Under the pieces are notes generated by a model, which worked only from the letters and a program-made list of their open reading frames with translations, did not search any database and was not told where the DNA came from. This document shows positions 55,200-64,000 of a stretch of 64,000 bases of DNA, in pieces. How positions within the stretch are numbered: the stretch's first letter is position 1; every line of letters starts with the position of its first letter. Made by a program: the position numbers and the translations under genes. The stretch is from Parastagonospora avenae f. sp. tritici 18332-5 (Eukaryota; Ascomycota; Dothideomycetes; Pleosporales; Phaeosphaeriaceae): contig JAFJTR010000072.1 of the NCBI GenBank assembly GCA_022559985.1, positions 1 through 64,000 of the forward strand. Direction: 5' to 3'.

Positions 55200-55667
55200 T
55201 ATGGTGTCTCGGATTGGGTTGGTGGGGTGAGGGAAAGTAAGGAATTTATTGGCAGTTGATGGATGCTTGGGAATAATCTGAATAGTAAGGAAGGAGGGGT
55301 GTTCCGTTCCTATAATGCAGCCTGACCGTACTACTCACAAGTCCAAGTTGTTTTATATATCTAATCACCTGGGGGAATGCGGCCATTTAGAGCATGCAAA
55401 GAATCAATGCGCGGAGCTGAAGATGATTTCATGAATAGGTTAGAAGTATTTGAGGGATACGAAGTACAAGGTATGGCGTTTCAACCTCACAAGTCCTCTG
55501 ACTTCGTTTTATCTTGCGCGATCTCGTTTCCATCGACAATCACGCATAGTAGCGACCAAATTATGTGAGTTCGAAGCAAGCTTGAAGCAAACTAATCTCT
55601 ATATAAATACGACCTTTACTACTCAATATCATTCTCCCTCACAGAACTTTTTCACTTCTCTCCTAGA

Positions 55668-56000
55668 ATGTCTAATAAACGCCGATACCAGCGGTCCAGC
55701 TCACCACCGCTAAAGAAACAAAAAACCCGAGTACAAACACCCGCCGCCCAACCACCCCCATCCACTGAAGTCAGATCCTGGATCACGCTCATAGACTATC
55801 CAACCACCCCCCAGCCCACCGGCGTTCACTCGGTCTCACGCACAATCGGCAGCGCCCGCCGGACTGTTGCGATGCTGAAGCAGAACTCTAGGACGCCAAA
55901 TTTGCCAATTACGGATGGAGCAGGTGGTCTGGGGTATGCAGTTCATGAGGAGGGACTGGTGGTGCGGGTGGTGGTGGTTGAGACATTGCTGAATCAGTGA
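55668..56000 (+). CDS. Orphan array copy B, intact small protein
   Basis: 110 residues from an ATG, single exon. The N-terminus is basic and Ser/Pro-rich (NKRRYQRSSSPPLKKQKTR, a possible nuclear localisation signal). Then come a strand WITLIDYP, a helix SRTIGSARRTVAMLKQNSR, and final strands LGYAVHEEGLVVRVVVVETLL. It is paralogous to copy A at both protein and upstream DNA level and has no interruption. No known domain. Intracellular by default; function unknown. Confidence 0.6.
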   Translation: MSNKRRYQRSSSPPLKKQKTRVQTPAAQPPPSTEVRSWITLIDYPTTPQPTGVHSVSRTIGSARRTVAMLKQNSRTPNLPITDGAGGLGYAVHEEGLVVRVVVVETLLNQ

Positions 56001-56106
56001 TCAGTATGTCGGAAAGCAGGAAATTTAGCGGAATGGAAGAATGGAGAAAGATCTGGATAGATGTAAAACGTTCATGAGAAAACCTTTCGGTAATGATATG
56101 TAATGT

Positions 56107-56480
56107 TCACCTCCTCTTGTACGTGTCGTACCCTCTGCAACTTGCGTCGCATATGTCACACGCACTAAGCGAGACCGAGCACCGAGCATCCAATGAGAAT
56201 GAATCAAACGACATCGAAGAACTTCGCGTTCGTGGCTTCACGATTTCTGCTCCAAGAGGGTTCTTCCAATCCTTCGCCTCCCAACTTCCAGCATAGAACG
56301 TACCATCGTCTAGAACGCGGCATGTCGCATCTCCCGCCAACTCAGTTCCACCCTTGAACCCCTCAACAACCCCTCCACTTTCCGTCCATCTTCCACCGAC
56401 TTCATTTCACCCTCGACATTTCCCTTCACCATCATCCAGCGAGATTGGACCGTTTCAGGATGGCGGGAGAACGTTTTGCG
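56107..56480 (-). pseudogene. Possible broken minus-strand coding remnant
   Basis: On the minus strand one frame reads PETVQSRWMMVKGNVEGEM and, after a one-base shift near 56410, another continues NEVGGRWTESGGVVEGF, GDATCRVLDDGTFYAGSWEAKDW and ends at 56107. Both halves look protein-like, with strand and turn patterns, but they are in different frames and no start is clear. The plus strand here carries Pro/Ser-rich frames of lower quality. Low certainty; no family known. Confidence 0.25.
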
Positions 56481-56547
56481 TACCTGCTCAACATGGAGAG
56501 ATGTGTGCGAATGCATGTATGAGTGTAGGAGGAATCGCCAACGACAC

Positions 56548-56783
56548 ATGATGGTGCGCGGCCAACCGGCCGAGAAAATCACTTTCCAGGTCGATTTGCA
56601 GGATCGGGAGAATTTGGGCTTTGATCTTCCGCTTGCGGGGAGCTTTTTAGACGGGTGTATGTGAGATATGGGGAGGATGTGAGGAGGCAGATTGTGAGCT
56701 GGAATTTGGATGATGGGTTGGTATGTAGGGTTTGGAGAGTTGGTAGCAACCAGGACGTTGGCACTGCTTGGGAACAGGCTTGA
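56548..56783 (+). pseudogene. Possible frameshifted orphan array copy H
   Basis: Starting at an ATG, KITFQVDLQDRENLGF runs to LPLAG. After a -1 shift near 56638 the frame continues FRRVYVRYGEDVRRQIVSW and LDDGLVCRVWRVGS to TGA 56781-56783. The LDDGLVCRVWRV end resembles the last strand of copies B and G. The evidence is pattern likeness only. Confidence 0.3.
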
Positions 56784-56913
56784 TGTACACGTTGAATCGA
56801 TCAGCAGATATCTATGAAGTGCTTGTGGTTTCTTCTCGTGATACCCATAGCAAACCTTTGGAGTGGTAGATAACGAATGGATGATGTTCTCGTAACTCGA
56901 TCCACGTCACATA

Positions 56914-57273
56914 ATGACTTCCACAATGAACGCTTCCTCCCAGATCGATGCGATTCGAACCTTTTTCAACAATATTAGCGCCATCACGCCAGACTTCGAA
57001 CCCATGAACATAACAACTCACCGAGGGATGCAAGACATTGCCGCTGGACCCGGAAAAGGCACTAAACTCATCGCGAAATTTGATACGCTTGAAGATGCAA
57101 AAGTATGGATGCAAGTGATCAGCGGCCAAGCTGAAATGCACAAGCCACCAACAGTACATTTGATCAGCAAGATTCATTCGGTGGCTGTGGCGCTCAAGGG
57201 GTCAACTATTCCAGTCCTCAGATGGTGGATTGCAGAGGATCTCGGAAAGAGTGAGAACTTCTGGGAAGATTAG
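56914..57273 (+). CDS. Orphan array copy C
   Basis: 119 residues from ATG, single exon. Layout: short Ser/Thr/Asn start, helix (IDAIRTFFNNISAI), FEPMNITTHRGMQDIAAGPGKGTKLIAKF, helix TLEDAKVWMQVISGQ, strand VHLISKIHSVAVAL and a closing VLRWWIAEDLGKS. It is clearly paralogous to copy D (shared FEPM, GP-KGT, D/E-x-AKVW, RWWIAED). No signal peptide, no Cys, cytosolic by default. No known domain; function unknown. Confidence 0.65.
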   Translation: MTSTMNASSQIDAIRTFFNNISAITPDFEPMNITTHRGMQDIAAGPGKGTKLIAKFDTLEDAKVWMQVISGQAEMHKPPTVHLISKIHSVAVALKGSTIPVLRWWIAEDLGKSENFWED

Positions 57274-57566
57274 AGACTAAATAACATGTATTTCTCCGAA
57301 CCACGAATCAAATTGAATAGACTTCTGGTAAAACCACATCCATTGTGACGGAGCCGTTTGTATATAGTAGGTCTAGTCGCCGACTAGCTTCCAAGCATTA
57401 GAAAGAGTCACACGAGTTGGGACATCATTGCTTCATGATGAACTTGTCTTGTGCTTGGTCCGCGGGCCCATGCAGGATGCATGCAATCTTTCCATGTGAT
57501 GCTTATAGCAAACTCCTTTCTTGCTATATAGCAGCGTCCGGTCCCCCACTCTTATCCCCCAACCAT

Positions 57567-57980
57567 ATGATGTCGTCTCCTACATCCAAGCCTTTCGACT
57601 CGTCTTCGCAGACCACTGTATCTGCCCAGCTCGCATCTACTTGGGACATCTTGGACGCGATCAAAGCCGCCCAAATCTCCTTCGAACCCATGATCGAAAC
57701 CCCCTACCGAATCATGCGATCCATTGCCGTCGGACCCCACAAAGGCACACAGGCTCTAGCTAACTTCAGAGAGATCGACCCGGCAAAAGTTTGGCTAAAA
57801 GAGCTCATGAAAGCAGCGGATGAACATACCTGGGAGGATGGAGCGTGGTGGAGAGCGACCACCAATCACTGTTCGGTCGAGTTCTTGTTAGAAGGCATGA
57901 AAGTACCGGTTATGAGGTGGTGGATTGCGGAGGACAAGGGAGATACTCATCCCAGGAGGACGTTCTTCTCCATGGAATGA
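57567..57980 (+). CDS. Orphan array copy D
   Basis: 137 residues from the first of two adjacent ATGs. A Ser/Thr-rich start is followed by STWDILDAIKAAQISFEPM, RIMRSIAVGPHKGTQALANF, EIDPAKVWLKELMKAADEHT, HCSVEFLLEGMKV and VMRWWIAEDKGDT, aligning with copy C over about 90 residues. The upstream DNA also shares an ATAGCAAAC motif with copy C about 80 bp from the start. The frame runs 50 codons further upstream, but the Ser/Thr-rich start matches the other copies. Function unknown. Confidence 0.65.
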   Translation: MMSSPTSKPFDSSSQTTVSAQLASTWDILDAIKAAQISFEPMIETPYRIMRSIAVGPHKGTQALANFREIDPAKVWLKELMKAADEHTWEDGAWWRATTNHCSVEFLLEGMKVPVMRWWIAEDKGDTHPRRTFFSME

Positions 57981-58244
57981 AAGCTCAATACTGGCTATCA
58001 GATGTGACTTGGCCATGTGTGACCCTTGAAGTCACTTGCGGACAAATTTTCAAGTATTATGGAAAAAACACATGCCTAGGCACTCAGCTGAGATACAATG
58101 TGACTTGGTGATCGTTCAGGCTTAAATTGTGTTCGATCAGCGGCCGCGCAAAGAGCTTGTGTTATCCGAGCATGATGCCTGCAAGAAAGTCTACAAAAGC
58201 CCAATCTCCCACCTCATAGCTACTTGACCATCACCGACATCATA

Positions 58245-58584
58245 ATGTCTACCCCGCAATTATCACGAGCAGTCCACTGAAGACGAGCGAAACAAAATAC
58301 TAGCAGGCCTCTTCGCCCCTACGATATACAAAGTTATTTCGAAATTGATGGTTGGACCGTCAAGACCTATTGAGACTATAAGTATATGCGATAAACTGGA
58401 CGAAGCGAAGGTTACCCTCGCTGCGCTGGCGGTGGAGGCGAGGAGCAGGCCTAAACGCTTCCGACCTAACGTCCGGGAGACGCATGATGGCTGTATGCTG
58501 GAGTTTCGTTATGATGGTGGAACGGAAGCGCAGATGAGGCTCTGGGTGAAAGGTCACGCTGGCGGAGATGGGGAGGATGAGTGA
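58245..58584 (+). pseudogene. Orphan array copy E, frameshifted
   Basis: ATG at 58245 begins MSTPQLSRAV, then the frame closes at TGA 58278-58280. The +1 frame is open through the same region: ERNKILAGLFAPTIYKVISKL, VGPSRPIETISICDKLDEAKVTLAAL, then CMLEFRYDGGTEAQMRLWVKGH. It corresponds to copy D's YRIMRSIAVGP and D/E-x-AK blocks. A one-base indel between 58255 and 58278 therefore separates the start from the body. An in-frame internal ATG at 58348 could still yield a 79-residue product containing the helix and final strand. Confidence 0.5.
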
Positions 58585-59131
58585 GGTGGAGGGCAACGGT
58601 AGAGAGAGTCCGGAGAGCGGATTTTGGTTGCTAGGCAGGTGTTGCGCTCTTCTGTAGACATTCGAATGGTAGTTGAGAGTTGCACAACTAATTTGATATT
58701 ACTCGTCTTTGCTACGCGACTATGACGATTGCAGCAAGATTATTACTGGAATGTAACTAATGATTTCATCGTCTCGGCGTTCGACACTGCTCGAAACCTA
58801 CCACTTGCAAATATCTGGATTGCGTGCTTTTTGTTAGTAATGGCCGCTAGGCTGAACAATACAAGTCAAACATTCAATGTACAAAAGCTGGAGTATGGTA
58901 ATTTGAGTCGTGTGAGCTTTGTGAGGATTTGAGCGGGCAGTATACTCTTGCCATTGTTATTTGTCTTTCTCCGCATGATTGAATCATCTTGCGCTTTCAC
59001 CATGCGTCAAGCAAGCCACTATTGCTTGCTCGAAAATATGCGCGAATCGTGCCTGACACCTTCAGCAAACTTCTCAGGTTCGTATATAGTGCGGTGTTGT
59101 CTTGAGCCTCTCTTCCCACCATCGACCGAAA

Positions 59132-59464
59132 ATGTCCTCTGCACCCATTCGACAAGACGAACCTAACGCCTCCAACACCAAGTTACCAGCAACCACTTCC
59201 GGGCCCACCAAGATATGGAAGGGCTGCACATAATGTACTGAGACGTATTTGGTGCTCCCGCTGAGAACAAATACATCGCTGGATGAAGCAAAGTTCGAGT
59301 TGAAACGAGATTCTGACAACTACAAAAGTGTTGCGTCCGTTCTAGCCGGGAACTACATAGTCTGGAAGGGCGACAAGAGCTTTGATGTTATGCAGAGGCA
59401 GGACGATGGGGTTCATGTTTGCATTGGGAAGTATTGGATTGAAATGAGATGGTCGTTTCTATGA
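59132..59464 (+). pseudogene. Orphan array copy F, in-frame stop
   Basis: From ATG the frame reads a Ser/Thr/Pro-rich start and GPTKIWKGCT, meets TAA at 59231-59233, and continues in frame with CTETYLVLPLRT, SLDEAKFELKRDSDNYKSV, IVWKGDKSFDVM, DDGVHVCIGKYWIEMRWSFL. The SLDEAK helix and the W-rich final strand place it with the array. CAA to TAA would explain the stop. The preceding 550 bp (58585-59131) holds no gene. Confidence 0.5.
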
Positions 59465-59739
59465 CTGTCGATGTTTCTACTGCTCTGAAACATTTTACTA
59501 CATAAGTAGCTGTGCTGCGCTTTTGGACACGGTCGCTTGAACTCTCGAAGAAAGGAAACATTTTGATGTGTATCCTTTCCCTATCACATCACCTGCCAAA
59601 TGTGTGGCCACTTGCCCGCGTGAATATCGGCTCGCAAATACCTACCTACACCATCCCAGCGCGTCGCTCGTAGTGATCTCCCACTCTTGATAATTCTCAC
59701 TACCACATCCCCCTTTTTCCAACTCCAACCCACACGATA

Positions 59740-60246
59740 ATGTCGTCCCCCGAGCCCCCCGACAACTCGCCATCTCTACCTAAAGGACCAATAATTTCCA
59801 CCTCCAAAGCAGGAACTAAAGCCTCAGACAACCGTGTCGCTCCTTCCACATCGCTATTCGGACCTTTCACCATCCCCACCCAAACTTCAGCGCCAGAGCC
59901 CGCGAAGCACCCCAACGCGAAAACCCCCACTCCAGGCACAACGTATGGAATCAAGACAATCTATATCCACGCGCCTAACGACGTCGTCGACTTCAACAAC
60001 TACATCGGCACACGTGCGCAGACAAAGCAGGCGATCGAAAGCCTGATCGACCAAGCGCGTACTGGAAACCGCACAACTGATGAGGGAGTAATTGAGCACG
60101 TGGAGGGGTCAGAGTGCAATGTGCAAATAGCGGACGATGGCATGAGTTTTGAGGTGTTTGCTTATGGCTGGGAGGGGTGGGTGGCGAGGGTTTGGGCGGA
60201 GGAGAAGGATGGGGATGGCAGGGAGTATCGGACTGCGTTTGGGTGA
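59740..60246 (+). CDS. Orphan array copy G, intact
   Basis: 168 residues from ATG, single exon; the longest member. About 70 residues of Ser/Pro/Thr-rich disordered sequence are followed by YGIKTIYIHAPNDVVDFNNYI, a helix TRAQTKQAIESLIDQARTG, an EGVIEHVEGSECNVQIADDG strand pair and FEVFAYGWEGWVARVWAEE. It shares the order strand, helix, strands and Trp-rich end with copies B-F, but sequence identity is low, so membership is tentative. No signal peptide. It ends 125 bp from the convergent methyltransferase stop. Confidence 0.6.
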   Translation: MSSPEPPDNSPSLPKGPIISTSKAGTKASDNRVAPSTSLFGPFTIPTQTSAPEPAKHPNAKTPTPGTTYGIKTIYIHAPNDVVDFNNYIGTRAQTKQAIESLIDQARTGNRTTDEGVIEHVEGSECNVQIADDGMSFEVFAYGWEGWVARVWAEEKDGDGREYRTAFG

Positions 60247-60371
60247 GGACAGAAGTTGTTCGACGTAGGGTTGATGGTGATGGTAGCAAATTAGAAATTT
60301 CACAATCTCCTTAACTCCTTGGCGCGGTACGATAGGAAGTAATTTGCATGTATTTATTCTTGAGATTGGGG

Positions 60372-61606
60372 TTAGGATGATGATGATGAGTATGGATCTG
60401 AGGGTTTCTTTGCGTAGACGACGATGCTGGGAGATGTTAGCAGGGTAATACAATCTCTCACGGTAATCTCGGAGACTTACACGGGCCAATACGCGTGACA
60501 GCCTGGATCCCGTAATTCTGTCCTGACCTTCGCTAGCAAAATCTTCAACTCGTCTAGACTCCAGCCTGCATAGAATGTATACAGCCGCAAACTCAATCCC
60601 TCGATACCTTCCAACATCGCACTCAGCTGTAGTAAGCCAGCATCTCGTAACCGCCGAGACTTTGGCCACGGTCCGATGGGCAGCTTAAACTCGAAGACCT
60701 GACAGTCCACGAATCCGGCCTTTTGTAGGCCAGAAGTCAAGGTCTCAACGCTGGTACGCAGAACGATGCCGGCTTTTTTGCCGGCGTTGCCTTGCTCGGT
60801 GCACCATGTCACGAAGGAGGTACCAGGGTTGCGAGAGGTTTCTTGGATGACGCCCATGTAGTCCATTTCTTGGAGTTCGATGTAGCCGCCTGGCTTGGTG
60901 TGCCTGAAGATGGTTTACATGTGTTTATATCGGGAGATCCCGGAGAGACTTACTGGAATGCTTGAGCGAAGAGCTTGTCCCAGTTCCGTATGCAGCCGGT
61001 CATGGTGCGCATGTGGACCAGGTCGAAGAAGTTGTCGTCCCAGGTCCAGGTCTGCTCAGCGTCGTCGATCTCGAACTTGACGTTTGGCGGTACCCTGAAA
61101 TTCGTCAGTAGTTGCATGTCGGAGTGCCATATCACACCCACCATGTTGGTTGGATGGGACTGAGGTCCGTCGCGGTTACTGTACACTTAGCCAACAGTCC
61201 AGAAATTAATCACAGTCTACACACCTGTTGCACCTGGGAAAAGTTCTCCAGCATCTATCGCCCATATGCCGGTCCCCGTACCAATATCCAGAATCTGCTG
61301 TGGATCCTCTAGTGGCGCAAATACGATCTTGTCGTTGAATACATTTTGCAACGACGCGTATTTGATGTCAAGTCTGTCCTGCTCTTGCTCGTCGTCTGGA
61401 AACATGTAAATTCCATCCTGATACGCATGGTAACGCCTTCCATTCTCGTAGCGGCCCTTCATGATGCTAGAAGTCAAAGAGGCCGTCTCTGACGCTACGT
61501 CCCCGTATGCGGAGTCTGCATCGTCGGACACTGGATCGACGGTTTCGCCTCCAGGAACTGTCTGATTTACAACATGTTGCAGATCGTCGGCTGCGTTTTC
61601 CGCCAT
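60372..61606 (-). CDS. LaeA-like SAM-dependent methyltransferase
   Basis: 345-residue class I methyltransferase of the TAM/LaeA-like group. Five exons: 61606-61225, 61178-61142, 61094-60954, 60903-60481 and 60426-60372; all four introns are 46-54 bp. The AdoMet motif is ILDIGTGTGIWAID. The small exon 2 restores the family sequence TATDLSPIQPTW/VPPNVKFEIDDAEQTWTW, followed by FFDLVHMRTMTGCIRNW and KPGGYIELQEMD. The last exon gives YWPVIVVYAKKP, the usual LaeA-like end; without the last intron the protein would stop at WPV. An acidic/Thr-rich N-terminus precedes the core. LaeA regulates secondary metabolism, but most relatives in fungal genomes are of unknown role; no cluster adjoins. Confidence 0.88.
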
Positions 61607-62784
61607 CGTGTGCTTCTTCTACCCAGGGTTCTGCTTTCACCAGATGTTGCCGAAGAACGCCGAGTTAGGGGTTTAGAGATGTTGGAAATTGAACACCTCC
61701 GGCTACTTTTGTGATCTGTAACGCGAATTTGAGTCGTAGCGATAGTAAATGAAATGGTGTTCTTCCGCCAGAAAACGTCCGGCAGGTAGCGAACTGCCCT
61801 TCTCAGCGACCTAACAAGACATCCAACGCAGGGTCGAGTTCTGTAAGTAGTATGTACAGCGCACCACGGGCCGACTCACGCGGGCACGCGGCGCAGGGAA
61901 CTCAAAAAACGCCACCTGCATAGCTAGGATGAGCGGGCCTTGAGCTCGCGGCGATCTGATGGAGGTTGTCGAAAGCTCCTGATTCGCCAACCAAGCTTAC
62001 CGGACAAAGAGGGCGAACGTTGCCTAGGTGTCTAACGTCTGTGGCTGAACGGATCCTACATGTCTCAGGTTAGATGCAACTGCGGAGTATAGCGATAGCT
62101 GCCATTGGAGAGCTCGCATGAACTTGTTCCGAGAAGATGAATTGTCAGATGGACCGTGCCGTTGCATCGAATTGGGGAAGAACGACGTGCCAAGGAATGC
62201 AGCGATTAGACACCTGCACGATCTGGCCGGACTAAACCCTCTTCCACGAATTCACTGGACCCTACCAAACATCAATCTTTTCCATACACAGTTCCAATTT
62301 GAGATTCTGAAACTGCATGCCTCGCAAATGCTATGGATTTTCCCCCAGGGGCCCCAGGGGGTGCCTAGCCTGCTACACGACATTGAACAGATTGTAGAGA
62401 TGCACACTTACCTACAGCCTGCTGAAGACTTCTCCACGATTCTCATCGCTTTTGTATGAACCACTAGCTTCGTATCCGATGCCGACATGGAAACAACCCA
62501 AGACTCATTCAGCTATGGCAGCAGTATCATTGCATCACCAAGCAGCGGATTCGATGTTCGAGGCCTCTCTCGGCATGTGGATCGACACCCCACCAACCTT
62601 AGACCCTTGAACGACTCCAGCTGCCGCACCGACACTAAAGACACTAGCATCATGTAACTATCTTCAGCTAGTCGCCAAATGGCTGGTGGTGTGAATGGGT
62701 GCATCAATTATGCTGCACATTGACCTTGACCTTCTTTTACATTGTCGCGTCTCCTGAGAGCTTCATAGCTTTCAAACTTTCATA
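61607..62784. other. intergenic between divergent genes
   Basis: 1.18 kb. The 113-codon frame at 62118 has an ATG but no motif. No repeat ends seen. Promoters of the methyltransferase and monooxygenase. Confidence 0.55.
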
Positions 62785-64000
62785 ATGGCGACCAACGAAA
62801 CCAAACCACCTCACGTCCTCATCATCGGAGCGGGTATGTCAATAGAGGGGCAATTGCAGTCCGCGATTGCTGATATGGCACAACAGGGACGAGTGGACTC
62901 TTGATTGCCCAAGGCTTGAAGAAGGTACAATTCCCTATCTTCAGCTCACATCATCCCCATCTCCAAGGCCACCTGGGCAAACGGCATCCTATCATACTTC
63001 ACATGTATATTCACAACGTCCCAGGCCTACATCCCCTTCACAATCTTCGAATCCGAAACCCCCCAAACCTACCAAACACGCCCCCGCGAATGGGGCATGA
63101 CCCTGCACTGGGGCTCCTCGCACATCGCCTCCTGCCTGCCCGAACATCTCGTCGCCCGCTTCAACGAGGCCTACGCCGACCCCACACAGTCCCCCGACGC
63201 CGTCACCGGCCTGCCAATTTACAATGGCGCGACCGGCGAACTCATCATGGAAATGGGCGCGGACAAACCGTGTCGTGTGAGCCGCAGGAAAATGCGCAAC
63301 CTGTTTGCGGAGGGGATAGACGTGCGATATGGCAAGACGTTCGTGGGCGCGGAGGTTAGGGGGAAGAAAGTCGAGGTGCGGTTTGCGGATGGGGAGGTTG
63401 TACAGGGCGATGTTCTGGTCGGCAGCGACGGCGCGAAGTCGCGCGTGCGTAGTATACTCGTCGGCGAAGACGCTGCGAAACTCACAGACGTGCCGGTCAG
63501 CATGTTCAATTTCCCATCCAAACTGCCCGCGGAAATAGCCTCGAAAATCCGCGATATGAATCAGCTGTTCATCACGAGTATACACCCGGATAACGGCGCC
63601 ATGTTTTGGTTATCCAGTACATCTCCCCCCTCCCCCTCCCCTCCCCTTCCTTTCCCCTCCCAAATTCCTTCTCGCTAACATGGCATGAATAGTCCAAGAC
63701 GTCCCCTCCCCAGATCCATCAACATGGACTTTCCAAATCCTGCAATCCTGGACCGACGCCTCCGTGCCCACAGGCACCGACCTCACCACCCCGGCGGGCC
63801 GCATGACCTTCTTCAAATCGCGCGCTGCCATGTACGCCGAGCCCTGGTGCTCAGCGGGCGCCGCCATCTCCCCCACGCTCTCCCTGCCTCTCGACAAAGG
63901 CACGTACTGGGCCAACAGCGCTGCCTGGGACAATCGGCAGGGCCGCATGACGCTGTGTGGCGACGCGGCGCATCCGATGACGCCGCATCGCGGACAAGGG
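62785..64000 (+). CDS. FAD-dependent monooxygenase, salicylate hydroxylase-like (partial)
   Basis: The gene runs off the window. Exons so far are 62785-62833, 62887-62924, 63025-63616 and 63693 onward (329 codons); introns are 53, 100 and 76 bp. The two first introns split the Rossmann motif: VLIIGAG/TSGLLIAQGLKK/AYIPFTIFES. Then come MTLHWGSSH, the DG motif VGSDGAKSRVRS and the FAD motif CGDAAHPMTPHRGQG near the edge. Class A flavin monooxygenases of this kind hydroxylate aromatic or polyketide substrates. The third intron is an extreme CT tract. It differs clearly from the monooxygenase at the left end of the window (no DAAHLCNPFGG). Confidence 0.88.

Larger units (their letters stand above)
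54420..56000 (+). repeat. Diverged tandem duplication (two units of about 0.8-0.9 kb)
   Basis: Two consecutive units share order and sequence. GCAGCCTGACTGTAC near 54420 matches GCAGCCTGACCGTAC near 55317. TCTGACTTCG...ACGCGATCTCGT near 54722 matches TCTGACTTCG...GCGCGATCTCGT near 55497. GAAGCAAGCTT recurs before each gene, and each unit then carries one small gene. The offset falls from about 900 to about 780 bp along the unit, showing indels. The duplication thus covers promoter and coding sequence. Confidence 0.7.

Overview
The window is nuclear DNA of a filamentous ascomycete, most likely a dothideomycete of the Pleosporales type. The grounds are: genes split by short introns (46 to 100 bp, mostly GTAAGT or GTATGT donors with CTAAC-like branch sites and YAG acceptors); orthologues of fungal housekeeping genes (RPN7, ABD1, PEX11, alanine aminotransferase); fungal-type families (hybrid histidine kinase, PTH11-type rhodopsin-domain protein, LaeA-like methyltransferase, DHA2 transporter); and Ty1/copia remnants. 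The genus is inference. Exon structures were built by hand from splice signals and reading-frame continuity. Genes that look open upstream only from GTG or TTG were restarted at the first plausible ATG.

Layout. 0-1 kb: 3' end of a copia element (RNase H region with a nonsense codon, then its LTR). 1-2.4 kb: FAD monooxygenase. 4.6-11.1 kb: PRM10/ThrE-like membrane protein and a 1048-residue hybrid histidine kinase. 12-25 kb: accessory region with three small secreted-protein loci (one without its ATG), a CorA-like membrane protein, a secreted metallo-beta-lactamase-fold protein, an F-box protein and a 768-residue secreted protein. 27.4-28 kb: two different solo LTRs, each with a perfect 5-bp target duplication. 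28-36.6 kb: an orphan gene, a gene broken by a frameshift and a stop, a DHA2 transporter, a truncated F-box gene and a small SET-domain protein. 37-41.5 kb: a GIT1-type permease and a rhodopsin-domain protein. 41.5-45.5 kb: gene-free. 45.6-52.7 kb: a conserved block of PEX11, ABD1, RPN7 and alanine aminotransferase. 53.0-53.4 kb: a hAT-like MITE with an 8-bp target duplication. 53.7-60.2 kb: a same-strand array of small orphan genes, several clearly paralogous and several broken. 60.4-64 kb: a LaeA-like methyltransferase and the start of a second FAD monooxygenase.

The housekeeping block and the membrane and signalling genes look intact. The degenerate loci lie in the repeat-bearing intervals. 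The least explained part is the 54.4-60.2 kb array, where local tandem duplication has produced small cytosolic-looking proteins with a shared layout (Ser/Pro-rich start, a D-x-AK-type helix, a W-rich final strand), side by side with copies that carry stops or frameshifts. No complete secondary-metabolite cluster is visible, although several accessory enzyme types common in such clusters are present.
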